Shown piece by piece: positions 1-8,922 of a stretch of DNA of 64,000 nucleotides. The stretch's first letter is position 1, and the number at the start of each line of letters is the position of its first letter. The stretch spans positions 4,526,001 to 4,590,000 of the forward strand of contig NZ_CP009281.1 in NCBI RefSeq assembly GCF_000758585.1. The letters are read 5' to 3'. The position numbers and the translations under genes were made by a program. The notes under the pieces were generated by a model. The model was not told the origin of the DNA. It did no database searches and worked only from the letters and a program-made list of their open reading frames with translations. The DNA is from Paenibacillus sp. FSL R5-0345 (lineage in GTDB: Bacteria > Bacillota > Bacilli > Paenibacillales > Paenibacillaceae).

Positions 1-1051
1 GGCCACCTGCTGGCAAGATCGCCAGCAGCGAGAGCCACCCTTCGGCGGCTTCCACGCCGAAGGTCAGCACGGCGGCGAGGAAGCGCCGCCGCAGTAGATC
101 CGTGCCGTCCGGTTCCCCCGGCGGCACTGCCTCCAGGGCAGCGGTCCAAGCTTCGCGGACCCGCAGCACCTGGACGACGCTGGTACGCGTCGTCCCCGAG
201 AACGTCCATGCCCGCAGCAGCTCATCGGCCTCCTGGGCCGACTGCTTCAGGGCATGGAGGAGAAGCGCCCACCGCAGGTGGGCGCTCTCCAGTTCCCCTA
301 TCCCGGCCGTCAAGGCGGCAGCAGCTGCCAGATCGGTTCCGGTCCAGGGGAACGGGGCTTTGCCGCGCGCGAGCAGTTCACAGCGCGCTAGCATTGCAAG
401 TCCGCGCCGAGGATGCGGCCCCTCTACGATGCGGTCCAGCTCCGCGCGGACGCGCTCCACAGCAATATGCGCCAGCTTATCTCGCTGGCGCAACAGTCCC
501 CTCCACGTATTCTTGGCGATGGAGAAATCTAACACCGATGCGAAACGAACGCAGCGAAGCATGCGTAGCGCATCCTCATCGAACCGTTCCTCCGCATCCC
601 CCACACAGCGGATCACACGGAGAGCTAGATCCTTCTCGCCTCCGAAGGGATCAATCAAATCTCCGTCCAGTCCGCAGCATATTGCGTTAATCGTAAAATC
701 GCGACGACGCAAATCTTCCTTCACATCACTAACAAATTCAACATGTTCCGGACGACGATGATCGACATACCCACTTTCAGTTCGGTATGTCGTCACTTCA
801 AACCCATGCCCATCCTGAAGCACGGTGACCGTCCCATGTGCTAGCCCTGTCGGAATACTGCGTGCGAAGATGGCTATCACTTCCTCCGGCACTGCTGAAG
901 TTGTAATATCCATATCATGTACTGGCCTACCCAACAGCTCATCGCGAATGCAGCCTCCGACCCAAAAAGCCTCATGGCCGTTCTGAGTTAGCTCAGAAAT
1001 TACATTTTCCGCCGCAAGAGCCATAGCGGATGGCGCCATTTTCCATTTCAT
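1..1051 (-). CDS. cca: CCA tRNA nucleotidyltransferase, 3' end cut off
   Basis: This gene adds or repairs the CCA end of tRNAs. The start at 1051 follows an AAGGGG ribosome site 11 bases after the bshA stop, and the frame stays open to the window edge (about 350 codons, most of the usual ~400-430). The product shows the family's nucleotidyltransferase head: VGGCIRDELLGRP near residues 30-42, the metal-binding DMDI near 46-49, then RRRDFTINAI near 115 and RFDEDALRMLRCVRF further on. It is the last gene of the bshA-cca run, as in Bacillus. The distal half is visibly richer in G+C than the neighbouring genes (42 of the first 60 window bases are G or C). The protein could be full CCA-adding or only A-adding, and the sequence alone does not decide. 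Confidence 0.93.
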   Translation of the reverse strand, partial: MKWKMAPSAMALAAENVISELTQNGHEAFWVGGCIRDELLGRPVHDMDITTSAVPEEVIAIFARSIPTGLAHGTVTVLQDGHGFEVTTYRTESGYVDHRRPEHVEFVSDVKEDLRRRDFTINAICCGLDGDLIDPFGGEKDLALRVIRCVGDAEERFDEDALRMLRCVRFASVLDFSIAKNTWRGLLRQRDKLAHIAVERVRAELDRIVEGPHPRRGLAMLARCELLARGKAPFPWTGTDLAAAAALTAGIGELESAHLRWALLLHALKQSAQEADELLRAWTFSGTTRTSVVQVLRVREAWTAALEAVPPGEPDGTDLLRRRFLAAVLTFGVEAAEGWLSLLAILPAGG

Positions 1052-1061
1052 TACGAACCCC

Positions 1062-2219
1062 TTACCCCCTGACTGTATCCAGTCTAGGTACCTTGCGCCC
1101 GAGCACACGGTAATATATATCTTCATACTGACTTGTAATCGAATCCTTACAGAAATCTTTGCAGGCTGTTTCCAGGCAGGCTTGTCTGAATTGCTGCACC
1201 ATGCGATCATCCGAAAGGAGTTTAATTGCATATTTCGCCATAGTGTCCGTATCACCAATCGGAGCAATAAATCCCGTCTTGCCATGCTCAATTAGCTCTG
1301 GAATCCCTCCGGTTTGAGAACCTATAGTCGGTACTCCACAGGCCATCGCTTCTAGCGCAACCAGACCAAAGCTTTCCTTCTCTGACGGTAACAGCAGCAA
1401 ATCAGCTAACGAAATGACTTGAGCGATCTCATCCTGTCTTCCTAAGAAGCGGACTTTATCTTCCAGACCCATTTCACTGATCTTAGCTTGAATCTTGGGA
1501 AGATCAGGCCCTTCACCAACAAGCAGCAGTCGTGAAGGGATTTCACGATTCACTTTAGCAAAGATATCTACAACATCGCTTACCCTTTTAACTGGACGGA
1601 AGTTACTGATGTGCATCAGGATCTTCTCTTCAGGTGAAGCAAAATCTTCCCGAAGATTCGATACATCCCGCGGGTAATAGACACGATGATCAACGAAATT
1701 ATAAGTGAGGTCAATCTCGCGAGTGATATCCAGCACTTCTCGTGTTTCTCTAATGAGATCCTTCGATACAGCCGTTACAGCGTCACTTTCATTAATTCCA
1801 AGACGAATTAGATCTTTTAGAGATTCGTCCTGTCCAAGTACCGTAATGTCAGTGCCATGCAAGGTCGTTACAACCTTTATATCATTACCAAGCATCTGCT
1901 TGGCAAGAAATGCACAAACAGCGTGCGGAACGGCATAATGAACATGGAACAGATCCAGATTCTGCATTTTAGCAACCTGAGCCATCTTCGTAGCAAGTGC
2001 TAAGTCATAAGGAGGATATTTAAATACGTAATAATCGTTAACCTCTACCTCATGATAAAATATATTTTTCTGAAACTTCCCTAACCGAAACGGAATACTG
2101 TGTGTAATAAAATGAACTTCGTGCCCCTTTTCGGCCAAGAGTTTTCCTAATTCAGTCGCTACTACGCCTGAGCCGCCAAGAGACGGATAACAGGTAATAC
2201 CTATTTTCAAACGATCCAT
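1062..2219 (-). CDS. bshA: N-acetyl-alpha-D-glucosaminyl L-malate synthase BshA
   Basis: BshA carries out the first step of bacillithiol synthesis, joining GlcNAc from UDP-GlcNAc to L-malate. The 385-aa product has the GT-B glycosyltransferase 4 layout: an N-terminal glycine-rich start (CYPSLGGSGVVATELGK, about residues 10-26), HGTDITVLG near 123, and the C-terminal donor-site block SEKESFGLVALEAMACGVP near 280-297. Its length matches the family. It lies between bshB1 and cca, the same order as in B. subtilis, so the pathway assignment is firm. Confidence 0.95.
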   Translation of the reverse strand: MDRLKIGITCYPSLGGSGVVATELGKLLAEKGHEVHFITHSIPFRLGKFQKNIFYHEVEVNDYYVFKYPPYDLALATKMAQVAKMQNLDLFHVHYAVPHAVCAFLAKQMLGNDIKVVTTLHGTDITVLGQDESLKDLIRLGINESDAVTAVSKDLIRETREVLDITREIDLTYNFVDHRVYYPRDVSNLREDFASPEEKILMHISNFRPVKRVSDVVDIFAKVNREIPSRLLLVGEGPDLPKIQAKISEMGLEDKVRFLGRQDEIAQVISLADLLLLPSEKESFGLVALEAMACGVPTIGSQTGGIPELIEHGKTGFIAPIGDTDTMAKYAIKLLSDDRMVQQFRQACLETACKDFCKDSITSQYEDIYYRVLGRKVPRLDTVRG

Positions 2220-2239
2220 GTTCCGTCCCCTTCTATACT

Positions 2240-2950
2240 TTATAAAGTATGATCCCCCGCAGTAAACAAATTTACCGCATAAGGAACTTTTGTAGCAAAC
2301 CCTTCCGCATAAGGAATGAGTCTGCGCTGTCCAAGCAACATATCTCTAGAGCGGACCCGCTCAATGTAACCCTCCGTTAACGGAGTGGATACAGCATCGG
2401 CACCCAGCGGTTTGGTGAACTGAGAGCGATAACAGGACAATGCCTGCTCCTTTAACCCATATTGTTCAGTAACATCTACAATAAGATCCGTACGTCCAAG
2501 ATCATTTATAAAATAAAAAAACAATTGTGGTGCTGAAACTGCCGGCTTGTCCGGCATATATTTACGTAGTTTGGCATTAAAGACCGCCTCTTCTACCAGC
2601 TTACTGCATGCTATATGATCAGGATGACGATCTTCCCAATAAGGAGCAAAAACTATCGCAGGCGCAAAACGGCGAATTTCTGCTGTAACAGCTGCTACAT
2701 GCTCTTCCGTTATAAAAAGCCCTCTGTCTGATAAACCTAAATTCGTCCGCACCGATACACCAAGTAGATCAGCAGCTTGCTGCGCCTCTTCCTTGCGTAA
2801 CTCTACAGTACCGTTCGAGGACATCTCTGCAGCCGTTAAATCGCACAAGCCCACTTTAAGGCCTGCAGCGGTATGTTTCGCAATCGTACCTGCCATACCG
2901 ATCTCCGCGTCATCCGCATGAGCTCCAAATACAAGAATGTCCAGCTTCAT
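2240..2950 (-). CDS. bshB1: GlcNAc-malate deacetylase BshB1
   Basis: This zinc deacetylase (PIG-L/LmbE family) removes the acetyl group from GlcNAc-malate, the second bacillithiol step. The metal motif AHADDAEIG sits at residues 10-18 (His11, Asp13, Asp14), with a second histidine pair in HPDHIACSKL near 109. The protein is 236 aa, normal for BshB1. Its start overlaps the mgsA stop by four bases and it ends 20 bases before bshA, so the genes are translationally linked in one operon. The final enzyme, BshC, is not in this window. Confidence 0.94.
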   Translation of the reverse strand: MKLDILVFGAHADDAEIGMAGTIAKHTAAGLKVGLCDLTAAEMSSNGTVELRKEEAQQAADLLGVSVRTNLGLSDRGLFITEEHVAAVTAEIRRFAPAIVFAPYWEDRHPDHIACSKLVEEAVFNAKLRKYMPDKPAVSAPQLFFYFINDLGRTDLIVDVTEQYGLKEQALSCYRSQFTKPLGADAVSTPLTEGYIERVRSRDMLLGQRRLIPYAEGFATKVPYAVNLFTAGDHTL

Positions 2951-3369
2951 TCATCGACACCTGGTTTGTATTTATGAACTAGTTCACGCCAAGCAAAGTC
3001 ACCGCGATCAATCGCCTTCACAAGCACTTCAGCTGTCGCAATATTCGTAGCTACAGGTATACCGTATACGTCGCATAGACGAAGTAAAGCTGTAATATCT
3101 GGCTCATGTGGCTGTGCCATTAATGGATCACGCAAGAAAATAATAAGGTCCAATTCATCCTGCGCTACCATTGCGCCAATTTGCTGATCTCCACCTAATG
3201 GGCCGGACATATAGCGATGAATTTTCAAGCTAGTCACATCCATGATTCGTTGGCCAGTAGTCCCCGTGGAAAATAATTCATGACCTACAAAAACATGCTC
3301 ATAGGCTAATACAAAATTTACGATCTCATCTTTTTTACGATCATGTGCAATAAATGCGATTTTTAACAT
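2947..3369 (-). CDS. mgsA: Methylglyoxal synthase
   Basis: MgsA converts dihydroxyacetone phosphate to methylglyoxal plus phosphate, a bypass that relieves sugar-phosphate stress. The 140-aa product starts LKIAFIAHDRKKDE and contains STGTTGQ near 37, SGPLGGDQQIGA near 55-66 and FLRDPLMAQPHEPD, all hallmarks of the family. It sits between dapB and bshB1 as in B. subtilis. The link to bacillithiol makes sense because low-molecular-weight thiols are used to detoxify methylglyoxal. Confidence 0.95.
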   Translation of the reverse strand: MLKIAFIAHDRKKDEIVNFVLAYEHVFVGHELFSTGTTGQRIMDVTSLKIHRYMSGPLGGDQQIGAMVAQDELDLIIFLRDPLMAQPHEPDITALLRLCDVYGIPVATNIATAEVLVKAIDRGDFAWRELVHKYKPGVDE

Positions 3370-3384
3370 GGTGTTCTCCCCTGT

Positions 3385-4188
3385 CTATTCTATAAAGTGC
3401 TCAAATCCATAGATCAAGCCAGTGTATTCCATAACCTTCTGAATCCCCATCTTAACGCCTGGCATATATCCTGCTCGCTCATAAGAATCATGCCGGATTT
3501 TTAAGGATTGTCCGAACCCGCCAAAAATCACTTCTTCTTGGGCAAACACACCAGGAAGACGGACACTATGTATCCGGAATCCGTTATAATAACCCCCGCG
3601 GGCACCTTCAATCGTTTCTTCTTCTTTAGGATTCCCTTGACGAAGCTCTTCCCGAACCTCTGAAATCATCTCTGCCGTTTTAATTGCAGTTCCGGATGGA
3701 GCATCCAGTTTCTGGTCACCATGATACTCTATAATCTCCAGATGCGGGAAGTATTTTGAAGCTTGAGCCGCAAATTTCATCAACAGAATAGCCCCTATGG
3801 AGAAATTAGGAGCAATGAGTCCGCCTATCCCCTGGTCTTGACACTGCTTGTCCAGTTCCACAATTTGCTCCGGTGTGAATCCGGTTGTACCAATAACCGG
3901 ACGCACTCCGTATTTAATGGCTAGTGCTGTATTCGTATACGCTGATTGTGGTGTAGTGAAATCAACTACAACATCTCCATTGCTTCCCGCGAGGGCAGCC
4001 TCAAGATCTGAAGTTACAATAACTCCCGAGTCTTCTAGACCTACAAGACGGCCTGCGTCTATATCCATCGTTGAACGATCTACCGCAGCTGCCAGCTCTA
4101 ACTCTTCGTCCTGCAGCACAAGTTTAATAACCTCTTTACCCATTCTCCCGCCTGCGCCGGATACGATAACTCTGATCTTGTTGCTCAT
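3385..4188 (-). CDS. dapB: 4-hydroxy-tetrahydrodipicolinate reductase
   Basis: DapB is an NAD(P)H-dependent enzyme of the diaminopimelate/lysine pathway, which also feeds dipicolinate production in spore formers. The product is 267 aa. It shows the nucleotide-binding loop SGAGGRMGKEV at residues 10-20, the PNFSIGAILL segment near 127, and the catalytic block EYHGDQKLDAPSGTA with His156 and Lys160 in the family spacing. It precedes mgsA by 15 bases in the same operon. Confidence 0.95.
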   Translation of the reverse strand: MSNKIRVIVSGAGGRMGKEVIKLVLQDEELELAAAVDRSTMDIDAGRLVGLEDSGVIVTSDLEAALAGSNGDVVVDFTTPQSAYTNTALAIKYGVRPVIGTTGFTPEQIVELDKQCQDQGIGGLIAPNFSIGAILLMKFAAQASKYFPHLEIIEYHGDQKLDAPSGTAIKTAEMISEVREELRQGNPKEEETIEGARGGYYNGFRIHSVRLPGVFAQEEVIFGGFGQSLKIRHDSYERAGYMPGVKMGIQKVMEYTGLIYGFEHFIE

Positions 4189-4221
4189 ATCTTTTCATCC
4201 TCGCCTTCACTGGTTATATAG

Positions 4222-4743
4222 TTACTGCATATACGATTGTATGGATTTCTGAAGGTCTACCATCAATTCTCGCAAGCCAGAATCATCCGGATGTAAAGAA
4301 ATCACTTCTTTCAGGGCAGCTATAGCCTGAATATGCTCATTTACCCGACTATGCGCAATGGCAAGCCATACATAAGCATCCCCATATAAGGGGTCAAGAG
4401 TGATGGCCTCTTTAAGCAGCGTAATCGGATGATACGGGTTGCGAGTTTTGTTATCTTCATCTTCTATCAACCGCTTAGCTTCCTGTACATGCATCATAGC
4501 CTGAAGATGCTGTAGATGTAGACTATACTCAGGTTTGCTACCGTCTAACTTCATAGCGGCCTGAGCATGAACTAAAGCTTTATCTAGCATACCACTGCGG
4601 GCATACGTTATGGAACAACGATATCTGACTTCTGCATCTGCCGGACTTGCCGCAATCGCAGCCTCAAAGCAAACAATAGCTTCCGCAAAGTCACTTCGCA
4701 ATATAGATCGGTAGGCTTCTCTTACATAATCTCTTTGATCCAT
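4222..4743 (-). CDS. Tetratricopeptide-repeat protein, function unknown
   Basis: This 173-aa soluble protein is made of TPR-like helix pairs, for example around SDFAEAIVCFEAAIAASPADAEVRY and the C-terminal HIQAIAALKEVISLHPDDSGLRE. TPRs usually mediate protein contacts and no catalytic motif is visible. I chose the ATG at 4743 because a GAGG lies upstream and because the longer frame (to 4827) would run into the upstream MazG-like gene. It lies between the MazG-like gene and dapB in the same direction. The gene order is like B. subtilis here, but I do not recognise a named counterpart. Confidence 0.75.
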   Translation of the reverse strand: MDQRDYVREAYRSILRSDFAEAIVCFEAAIAASPADAEVRYRCSITYARSGMLDKALVHAQAAMKLDGSKPEYSLHLQHLQAMMHVQEAKRLIEDEDNKTRNPYHPITLLKEAITLDPLYGDAYVWLAIAHSRVNEHIQAIAALKEVISLHPDDSGLRELMVDLQKSIQSYMQ

Positions 4744-4802
4744 ATACACACCATCCTCACGGCTAAATCCCGTTCGTTTGGTACAGCATATGTTATAGAG
4801 GC

Positions 4803-5132
4803 CTAATCGGTGTCTTTTGGTGTCCAACGCCCAGCGTCTCGGGTATTAAACTTATGCATAACCTTATTATGCGCTTCAGTCAGATCTATCCCAAGAGAAT
4901 TCGCAAAACAAACGGTAATAAACAGAATATCTCCCAGTTCAAGCTCAATAGAATTCTCTGCTTCATCAGACTTCTTCGGCTTTTCACCGAATTCATGATT
5001 AACTTCCCGCGCCAACTCTCCGACTTCCTCGGACATGCGGGCTAACATAGACAGCGGACTGAAGTACCCTTCTTTAAATTGCGATATATAAGCGTCTACT
5101 TCACGCTGAATGTCACCAAGACTTTTGTCCAT
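4803..5132 (-). CDS. MazG-like nucleotide pyrophosphohydrolase (YpjD type)
   Basis: The 109-aa product has the short single-domain MazG fold signature: the helix EEVGELAREVNHEFGEK near residues 34-50, and ELELGDILFITVCFANSLGIDL near 62-83. The acidic ExxE...ExxD residues that bind magnesium are present. Family members hydrolyse (d)NTPs to NMP plus pyrophosphate; the exact substrate is not predictable here. It is the first gene of the dapB-mgsA-bsh-cca transcription unit, matching ypjD in B. subtilis. Confidence 0.85.
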   Translation of the reverse strand: MDKSLGDIQREVDAYISQFKEGYFSPLSMLARMSEEVGELAREVNHEFGEKPKKSDEAENSIELELGDILFITVCFANSLGIDLTEAHNKVMHKFNTRDAGRWTPKDTD

Positions 5133-5300
5133 AAAATGTATCTTTGCCCCCTCTGTATATCTTGCCTTCTGTTTGCCCCTATGTTATCGTAAAGACGTTT
5201 TGAAGACAAATCTTTTTTGAATATTTTAACACCTGCAAGAAAAGGTATACTTATTATAGGAAAAGAAAAACTGCCTTAACAAGGCCTAACGAGGGATTCC

Positions 5301-6170
5301 ATGAATTCAAACAAAGTAATCGCAATCAGTAAAACAGTTGCTCCCATCATGCTCGGCACTGCCGTATATGCATTCGGTCTACTGTATTTCATCATTCCCA
5401 GTCAGCTAATGGAAGGCGGCGTAACAGGTATCACACTGTTGCTTAATTATGCCTTTGACATCCCAATCTTTTTAACAACGCTGCTAATCAATCTCCCATT
5501 GTTTCTGCTGGGTTGGAAAGTCCTAGGCGGCCGCCAAATTGTATACACAGGTGTAGGGATCGGGTCTTTATCCCTTTTCTTGTGGATCTTCGAAAGATTG
5601 ATCTCTGCCGGATGGATCGTGCCGTTCAGTACCGAACATGACTTTATTCTTGCTGCACTATACGCAGGGGTAACACTTGGAACAGGGCTTGGGATTGTGT
5701 TCCGCTTTGGTGGCACTACAGGTGGCGTAGACATTGTAGCAAGAATTCTGGGACGGAATTTCGGCTGGAGCATGGGACAGATTATTCTGGCTATCGACAT
5801 TTTCATTATCGGTTCTTCCATCTTCTATATTCCCAAAGAAAAAATTCTATACACACTCGTCGCAGTGTTTATCGCTTCACGTGTTATTGATTTCATCCAG
5901 GAAGGCGCTTATGCCGCCAAAGCTTTTACTATCATTAGTGACGAGGCACCCCAAATTGCCGATCTAATAACTGCTGAATTAGAACGAGGAGTAACGCTCA
6001 TCCCCGCCATCGGTGCGTATTCTAAGCAAGCCAAGCATATGGTGTATTGTGTGGTCTCAAGGCAGGAAATTCGCCGTCTTAGTTTATTAGTCAAATCAAT
6101 TGATCCGCACGCGTTCGTAATTATAAGTGATGTGCATGATGTTCAAGGCGAGGGATTCAGAGAAACATAA
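5301..6170 (+). CDS. YitT-family membrane protein (DUF161/DUF2179)
   Basis: The 289-aa protein has about five to six hydrophobic helices in the first 200 residues, starting with VAPIMLGTAVYAFGLLYFIIPSQLMEGG, then a soluble C-terminal DUF2179 domain ending IISDVHDVQGEGFRE. The glycine-rich FGGTTGGVDIVARI near 144 is typical of the YitT group. Transport or signalling roles have been proposed for this family but its function is not established. It matches the position of ypjC in B. subtilis but is transcribed opposite to its neighbours. A bidirectional terminator follows it. Confidence 0.85.
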   Translation: MNSNKVIAISKTVAPIMLGTAVYAFGLLYFIIPSQLMEGGVTGITLLLNYAFDIPIFLTTLLINLPLFLLGWKVLGGRQIVYTGVGIGSLSLFLWIFERLISAGWIVPFSTEHDFILAALYAGVTLGTGLGIVFRFGGTTGGVDIVARILGRNFGWSMGQIILAIDIFIIGSSIFYIPKEKILYTLVAVFIASRVIDFIQEGAYAAKAFTIISDEAPQIADLITAELERGVTLIPAIGAYSKQAKHMVYCVVSRQEIRRLSLLVKSIDPHAFVIISDVHDVQGEGFRET

Positions 6171-6172
6171 AG

Positions 6173-6205
6173 AAAAAGGAGCGAGGACTCTTCCCGCTCC
6201 TTTTT
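6173..6205. terminator. Bidirectional intrinsic terminator
   Basis: A GGAGCG/CGCTCC stem is flanked by AAAAA on the left and TTTTT on the right. It lies between the converging YitT-family gene and ypjB, so it can stop transcription from both sides. Confidence 0.8.
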
Positions 6206-6227
6206 GTTATTCATTAAGCCAATTTCA

Positions 6228-7127
6228 CTAAATCGGCTTGAATTTTTGATTTTCTCCACGATACTTACGATAGCCCACATAAGCTAATGCTGCAATAATA
6301 AAGCTTGCGGCTAGCCCTCCCCAAATCCCAAATTCTTGTGAGGCCAGGGGTAATGACAAAGCCGGCTCATCCTTCGATTTTCCGAACATTACCCGCACCG
6401 CATCCTGGCCGTAAGACACTATTTCAAGCAACCGGGCCCGTTCGATTTTTTGTGAAGAAGAAGGAATGCCTGCTGCATAAGAGAGCCAAGAATCAAAAGC
6501 ATTTACAACTTCAGCCTGACGGGAGACGATCACTGCTGGCCGAATATTCTCGTACCTGCTCTGTAGCCTCTCTACAGCCGCTTTCCATCCAGCCAGATCA
6601 TTTGCAGCACCGCTTCGTTCCATCGCATTCAGATCCTCGTGGATTAGCTTATAATACTGCAGCCAAATGGGCTGTCCAGGTTGATTTAGACTGTTGGCGG
6701 CTAACCGTAACTTGGTTGCTGTAGTCTCCAATTGCTCCTGAGATATTTTTGCACTTGCCACTGCAGCCTTCAGGTCCATAATTACCCCTGACAGCGCATT
6801 AATGCCCTCTACAGAAGTCATTCCTTCAAAGGAAGAGGAAACTAAGATCCTAGAGAGCTCTTCGGTTTCTTGTCGGACCTTCATCACATCGCCTTCCAAG
6901 ACATACCCATACAATGCCTCAGCGGCTTGTTCTAGCTGCTGTGCTCCAGTTTTCCCACTCATCACAACCAAACCATTGCCCGAACTAACATCGGCGCTTT
7001 GCTTCGTATCATTGCCATCACCTTCACCAGCATTCGCTTGCGCTGCTGAAGCTTTTTCAACATTCATGCTGGTCAGTAACCAGCAAAATACTAGAATAAC
7101 CAACACATAATATCTCCCGCGGAGCAT
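6228..7127 (-). CDS. ypjB: Sporulation protein YpjB
   Basis: The 299-aa product has an N-terminal signal/anchor (YYVLVILVFCWLLTSMNV), a long helical extracytoplasmic region, and a C-terminal transmembrane helix (FGIWGGLAASFIIAALAYVGYRKY) followed by a short basic tail. This two-anchor layout and its place after the ypjA-like gene match the sporulation protein YpjB family, expressed in the mother cell in Bacillus. Its biochemical role is unknown. A dispersed repeat element fills the gap upstream of the start. Confidence 0.8.
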   Translation of the reverse strand: MLRGRYYVLVILVFCWLLTSMNVEKASAAQANAGEGDGNDTKQSADVSSGNGLVVMSGKTGAQQLEQAAEALYGYVLEGDVMKVRQETEELSRILVSSSFEGMTSVEGINALSGVIMDLKAAVASAKISQEQLETTATKLRLAANSLNQPGQPIWLQYYKLIHEDLNAMERSGAANDLAGWKAAVERLQSRYENIRPAVIVSRQAEVVNAFDSWLSYAAGIPSSSQKIERARLLEIVSYGQDAVRVMFGKSKDEPALSLPLASQEFGIWGGLAASFIIAALAYVGYRKYRGENQKFKPI

Positions 7128-7154
7128 GAGACATCCCCCTCCTACCTTAAGAAG

Positions 7155-7245
7155 AAACGACGTTGTCGTCTTTTAAAGACGATATTCATTTCTCGTAAAA
7201 TTATAAGGATAAAGTATAGTATAAAACTAATACTTCTTATAATTC
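7155..7245 (-). repeat. Dispersed two-hairpin intergenic repeat, copy A
   Basis: This is one of four related elements in the window (others at 14688, 37593 and 49137). It has an AAACGA...TCATTT stem with an inner CGTCTTTTAAAGACG hairpin, then a second hairpin formed by TTATAAGGATAAAGTAT and ATACTTCTTATAA. It sits 28 bases upstream of ypjB and downstream of the DUF1405 gene. The minus strand is given because all four copies have the same orientation relative to the minus-strand gene that follows. Confidence 0.75.
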
Positions 7246-7283
7246 TAAATGTATGGCAAAGGGACAAGGGTTAGAACTGCTTG

Positions 7284-7931
7284 CTAGAACCTATTCTTAA
7301 ACTGATAGATAGACTCACCTGGTCTTTGTCTACTACTAAACAACCAAGCAACAATTACGCTAAACACCGTAAGCGCCATTGTAAAGTATTGTACCTGAGT
7401 AACATCATCATTCAGTACAGAAGGTAACCATGGGTATATTCCATAGGAATAGTCCAGCAAATCGTTAGCAAGGGTCCAGAACAGCGCTAGCGGTATCATT
7501 TTGCGGAAAGAAAAGAATCGTGCATAGATCAAGGCTTCCACCGCCATCCCCAAATGGGAGATTACCAGCATCCAATCTTTCCACACTAGAATATCTCCTT
7601 GATACCCTCCAGCAAAAATCATACTTACCGCCCAAATCCCATACTTCACGGACGTCACTACCGCTAATGCTTCAATAAGCTCCCTAACGTTATTTCCCGT
7701 ATAGCTTTTTGGAGGAAAGAGCATTAGCAACAGTGCCAAGGTAAAGAACAAGCTCGCGGTTGGACTATCTGGAACAAACGGCAGCAACCAAAGCGGAAAG
7801 TTAGCTGCCGTGAACTCCAATTGATTGCCATACCATATGTAGCCATAAATGGTACCGAGAAGATTCACAATAAATAACAACCAAATGATTCCTCGGTGTT
7901 TAAACAGTCTATCAAACCCATGAACTGACAT
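7284..7931 (-). CDS. DUF1405 membrane protein (YpjA type)
   Basis: This 216-aa integral membrane protein has about six helices, including IIWLLFIVNLLGTIYGYIWYG and ASLFFTLALLLMLF. The block EFTAANFPLWLLPFVPDSPTA and the end-region DLLDYSYGIYP are typical of DUF1405/YpjA proteins, whose function is unknown. The longer frame to 7976 contains its own GGGAGG Shine-Dalgarno inside the coding part, so a start at 7931 (or 7940) is more likely. It lies just downstream of qcrC, as ypjA does in B. subtilis. Confidence 0.75.
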   Translation of the reverse strand: MSVHGFDRLFKHRGIIWLLFIVNLLGTIYGYIWYGNQLEFTAANFPLWLLPFVPDSPTASLFFTLALLLMLFPPKSYTGNNVRELIEALAVVTSVKYGIWAVSMIFAGGYQGDILVWKDWMLVISHLGMAVEALIYARFFSFRKMIPLALFWTLANDLLDYSYGIYPWLPSVLNDDVTQVQYFTMALTVFSVIVAWLFSSRQRPGESIYQFKNRF

Positions 7932-7978
7932 ACAGATCATTAACCTCCCAAGTAGTGGCAACTTTACGATTGACATAC

Positions 7979-8009
7979 AAAAACCTGACCGCAGATTCGA
8001 TCAGGTTTT
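7979..8009 (-). terminator. Terminator after qcrC
   Basis: On the minus strand an AAACCTGA/TCAGGTTT-type stem of about 9 bp is followed by a T run (AAAAA at 7979-7983 on the plus strand). It lies 15 bases past the qcrC stop and closes the qcrABC operon. Confidence 0.85.
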
Positions 8010-8023
8010 GCGTTATTATTATT

Positions 8024-8896
8024 TTACTGTTCGCTTTTTTGTTTGGCAAGCCAGTCTGCCAAGGCATCAATGTCTTGATCCGAAAGCCCCGCTCCCAGAG
8101 CAGTATCATACATCTTCGGCATCTGCCCTTGACCCTCTTTTATAATAGTAAGGATTGCTTCTTTATCATGGGTGTCCCCTACGCCACGAAGAGAGGGTCC
8201 ACCAGCCCCTTTCAAATCGGCGGCATGACAAGAAATGCAGGTAGCTTGCTTAAAGAGTCCCATGGCTGGATCATCCTTGTCTACAATCGCTACTTCCTTT
8301 GCTTTAACTGCATTCGAGGTTGGGAGGCCCTTCGCCCTATTCTCCGCCGCCTTCTCTTCCCGTTGAACATCTTCAGGAATTTGACCGGTTTCAGCCATTT
8401 CATGTTTGTATTCAGTCCAAGCCGTATTCGTCAAGTACACAATCGCTGCAAGTGATAAGAACATCAAAGATGAAGCGATCGGTCTACGATAGAAGCGGCG
8501 TTCTCTGCCTGTATCCAGAAATGGAGCTAAAAGAAGTGAACCAAAAGCTACACCGGTTACTCCTAATGTACCCAGTACGATATAATCACCAGAAGCATAT
8601 GGAAGCTTTAAATACTGATAGAGAAACAAGAAGTACCAGTCAGGAATTGGGATAACCGTAGCACTCGCATTCGCTGGAAACCCTAGCGGCGCAGGCTCTG
8701 AAATAGTAAGCACTAATATTCCTACAAGTACAACGACGCCAACCATCCATTCTTTCAGTAGAAAGTTAGGGATGAAGGCTTCCGATTTACCAGGATAGGC
8801 TGAATAGTCTGGAGGTGTGATAAATCCATTGCCTTTACGAACTCTGCTATCACCGACGTATACAACCTTTTCCTTAGAATTGTTTCCATGTGCCAT
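8024..8896 (-). CDS. qcrC: Menaquinol:cytochrome c reductase, cytochrome b/c subunit
   Basis: QcrC is the fused subunit of the Bacillus-type bc complex: an N-terminal subunit-IV-like part with three membrane helices (for example WMVGVVVLVGILVLTIS and the following YLFLYQYLK region) joined to a C-terminal c-type cytochrome domain. The covalent haem motif CISCH is near residue 221 and the methionine ligand is probably in GQGQMPKM. The length of 290 aa is close to the B. subtilis protein. It is the third gene of qcrABC and acts at the cytoplasmic membrane, passing electrons from menaquinol toward cytochrome c. Confidence 0.95.
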   Translation of the reverse strand: MAHGNNSKEKVVYVGDSRVRKGNGFITPPDYSAYPGKSEAFIPNFLLKEWMVGVVVLVGILVLTISEPAPLGFPANASATVIPIPDWYFLFLYQYLKLPYASGDYIVLGTLGVTGVAFGSLLLAPFLDTGRERRFYRRPIASSLMFLSLAAIVYLTNTAWTEYKHEMAETGQIPEDVQREEKAAENRAKGLPTSNAVKAKEVAIVDKDDPAMGLFKQATCISCHAADLKGAGGPSLRGVGDTHDKEAILTIIKEGQGQMPKMYDTALGAGLSDQDIDALADWLAKQKSEQ

Positions 8897-8922
8897 CCGT
8901 ATTCCTCCTCTCTCAGATTAAC

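Noticed and set aside
102..761. 219-codon and 160-codon plus-strand open frames
   Set aside because: They are the complement of cca, which has the family motifs. The high G+C content keeps antisense frames open, and the products have no ribosome site or sensible composition.
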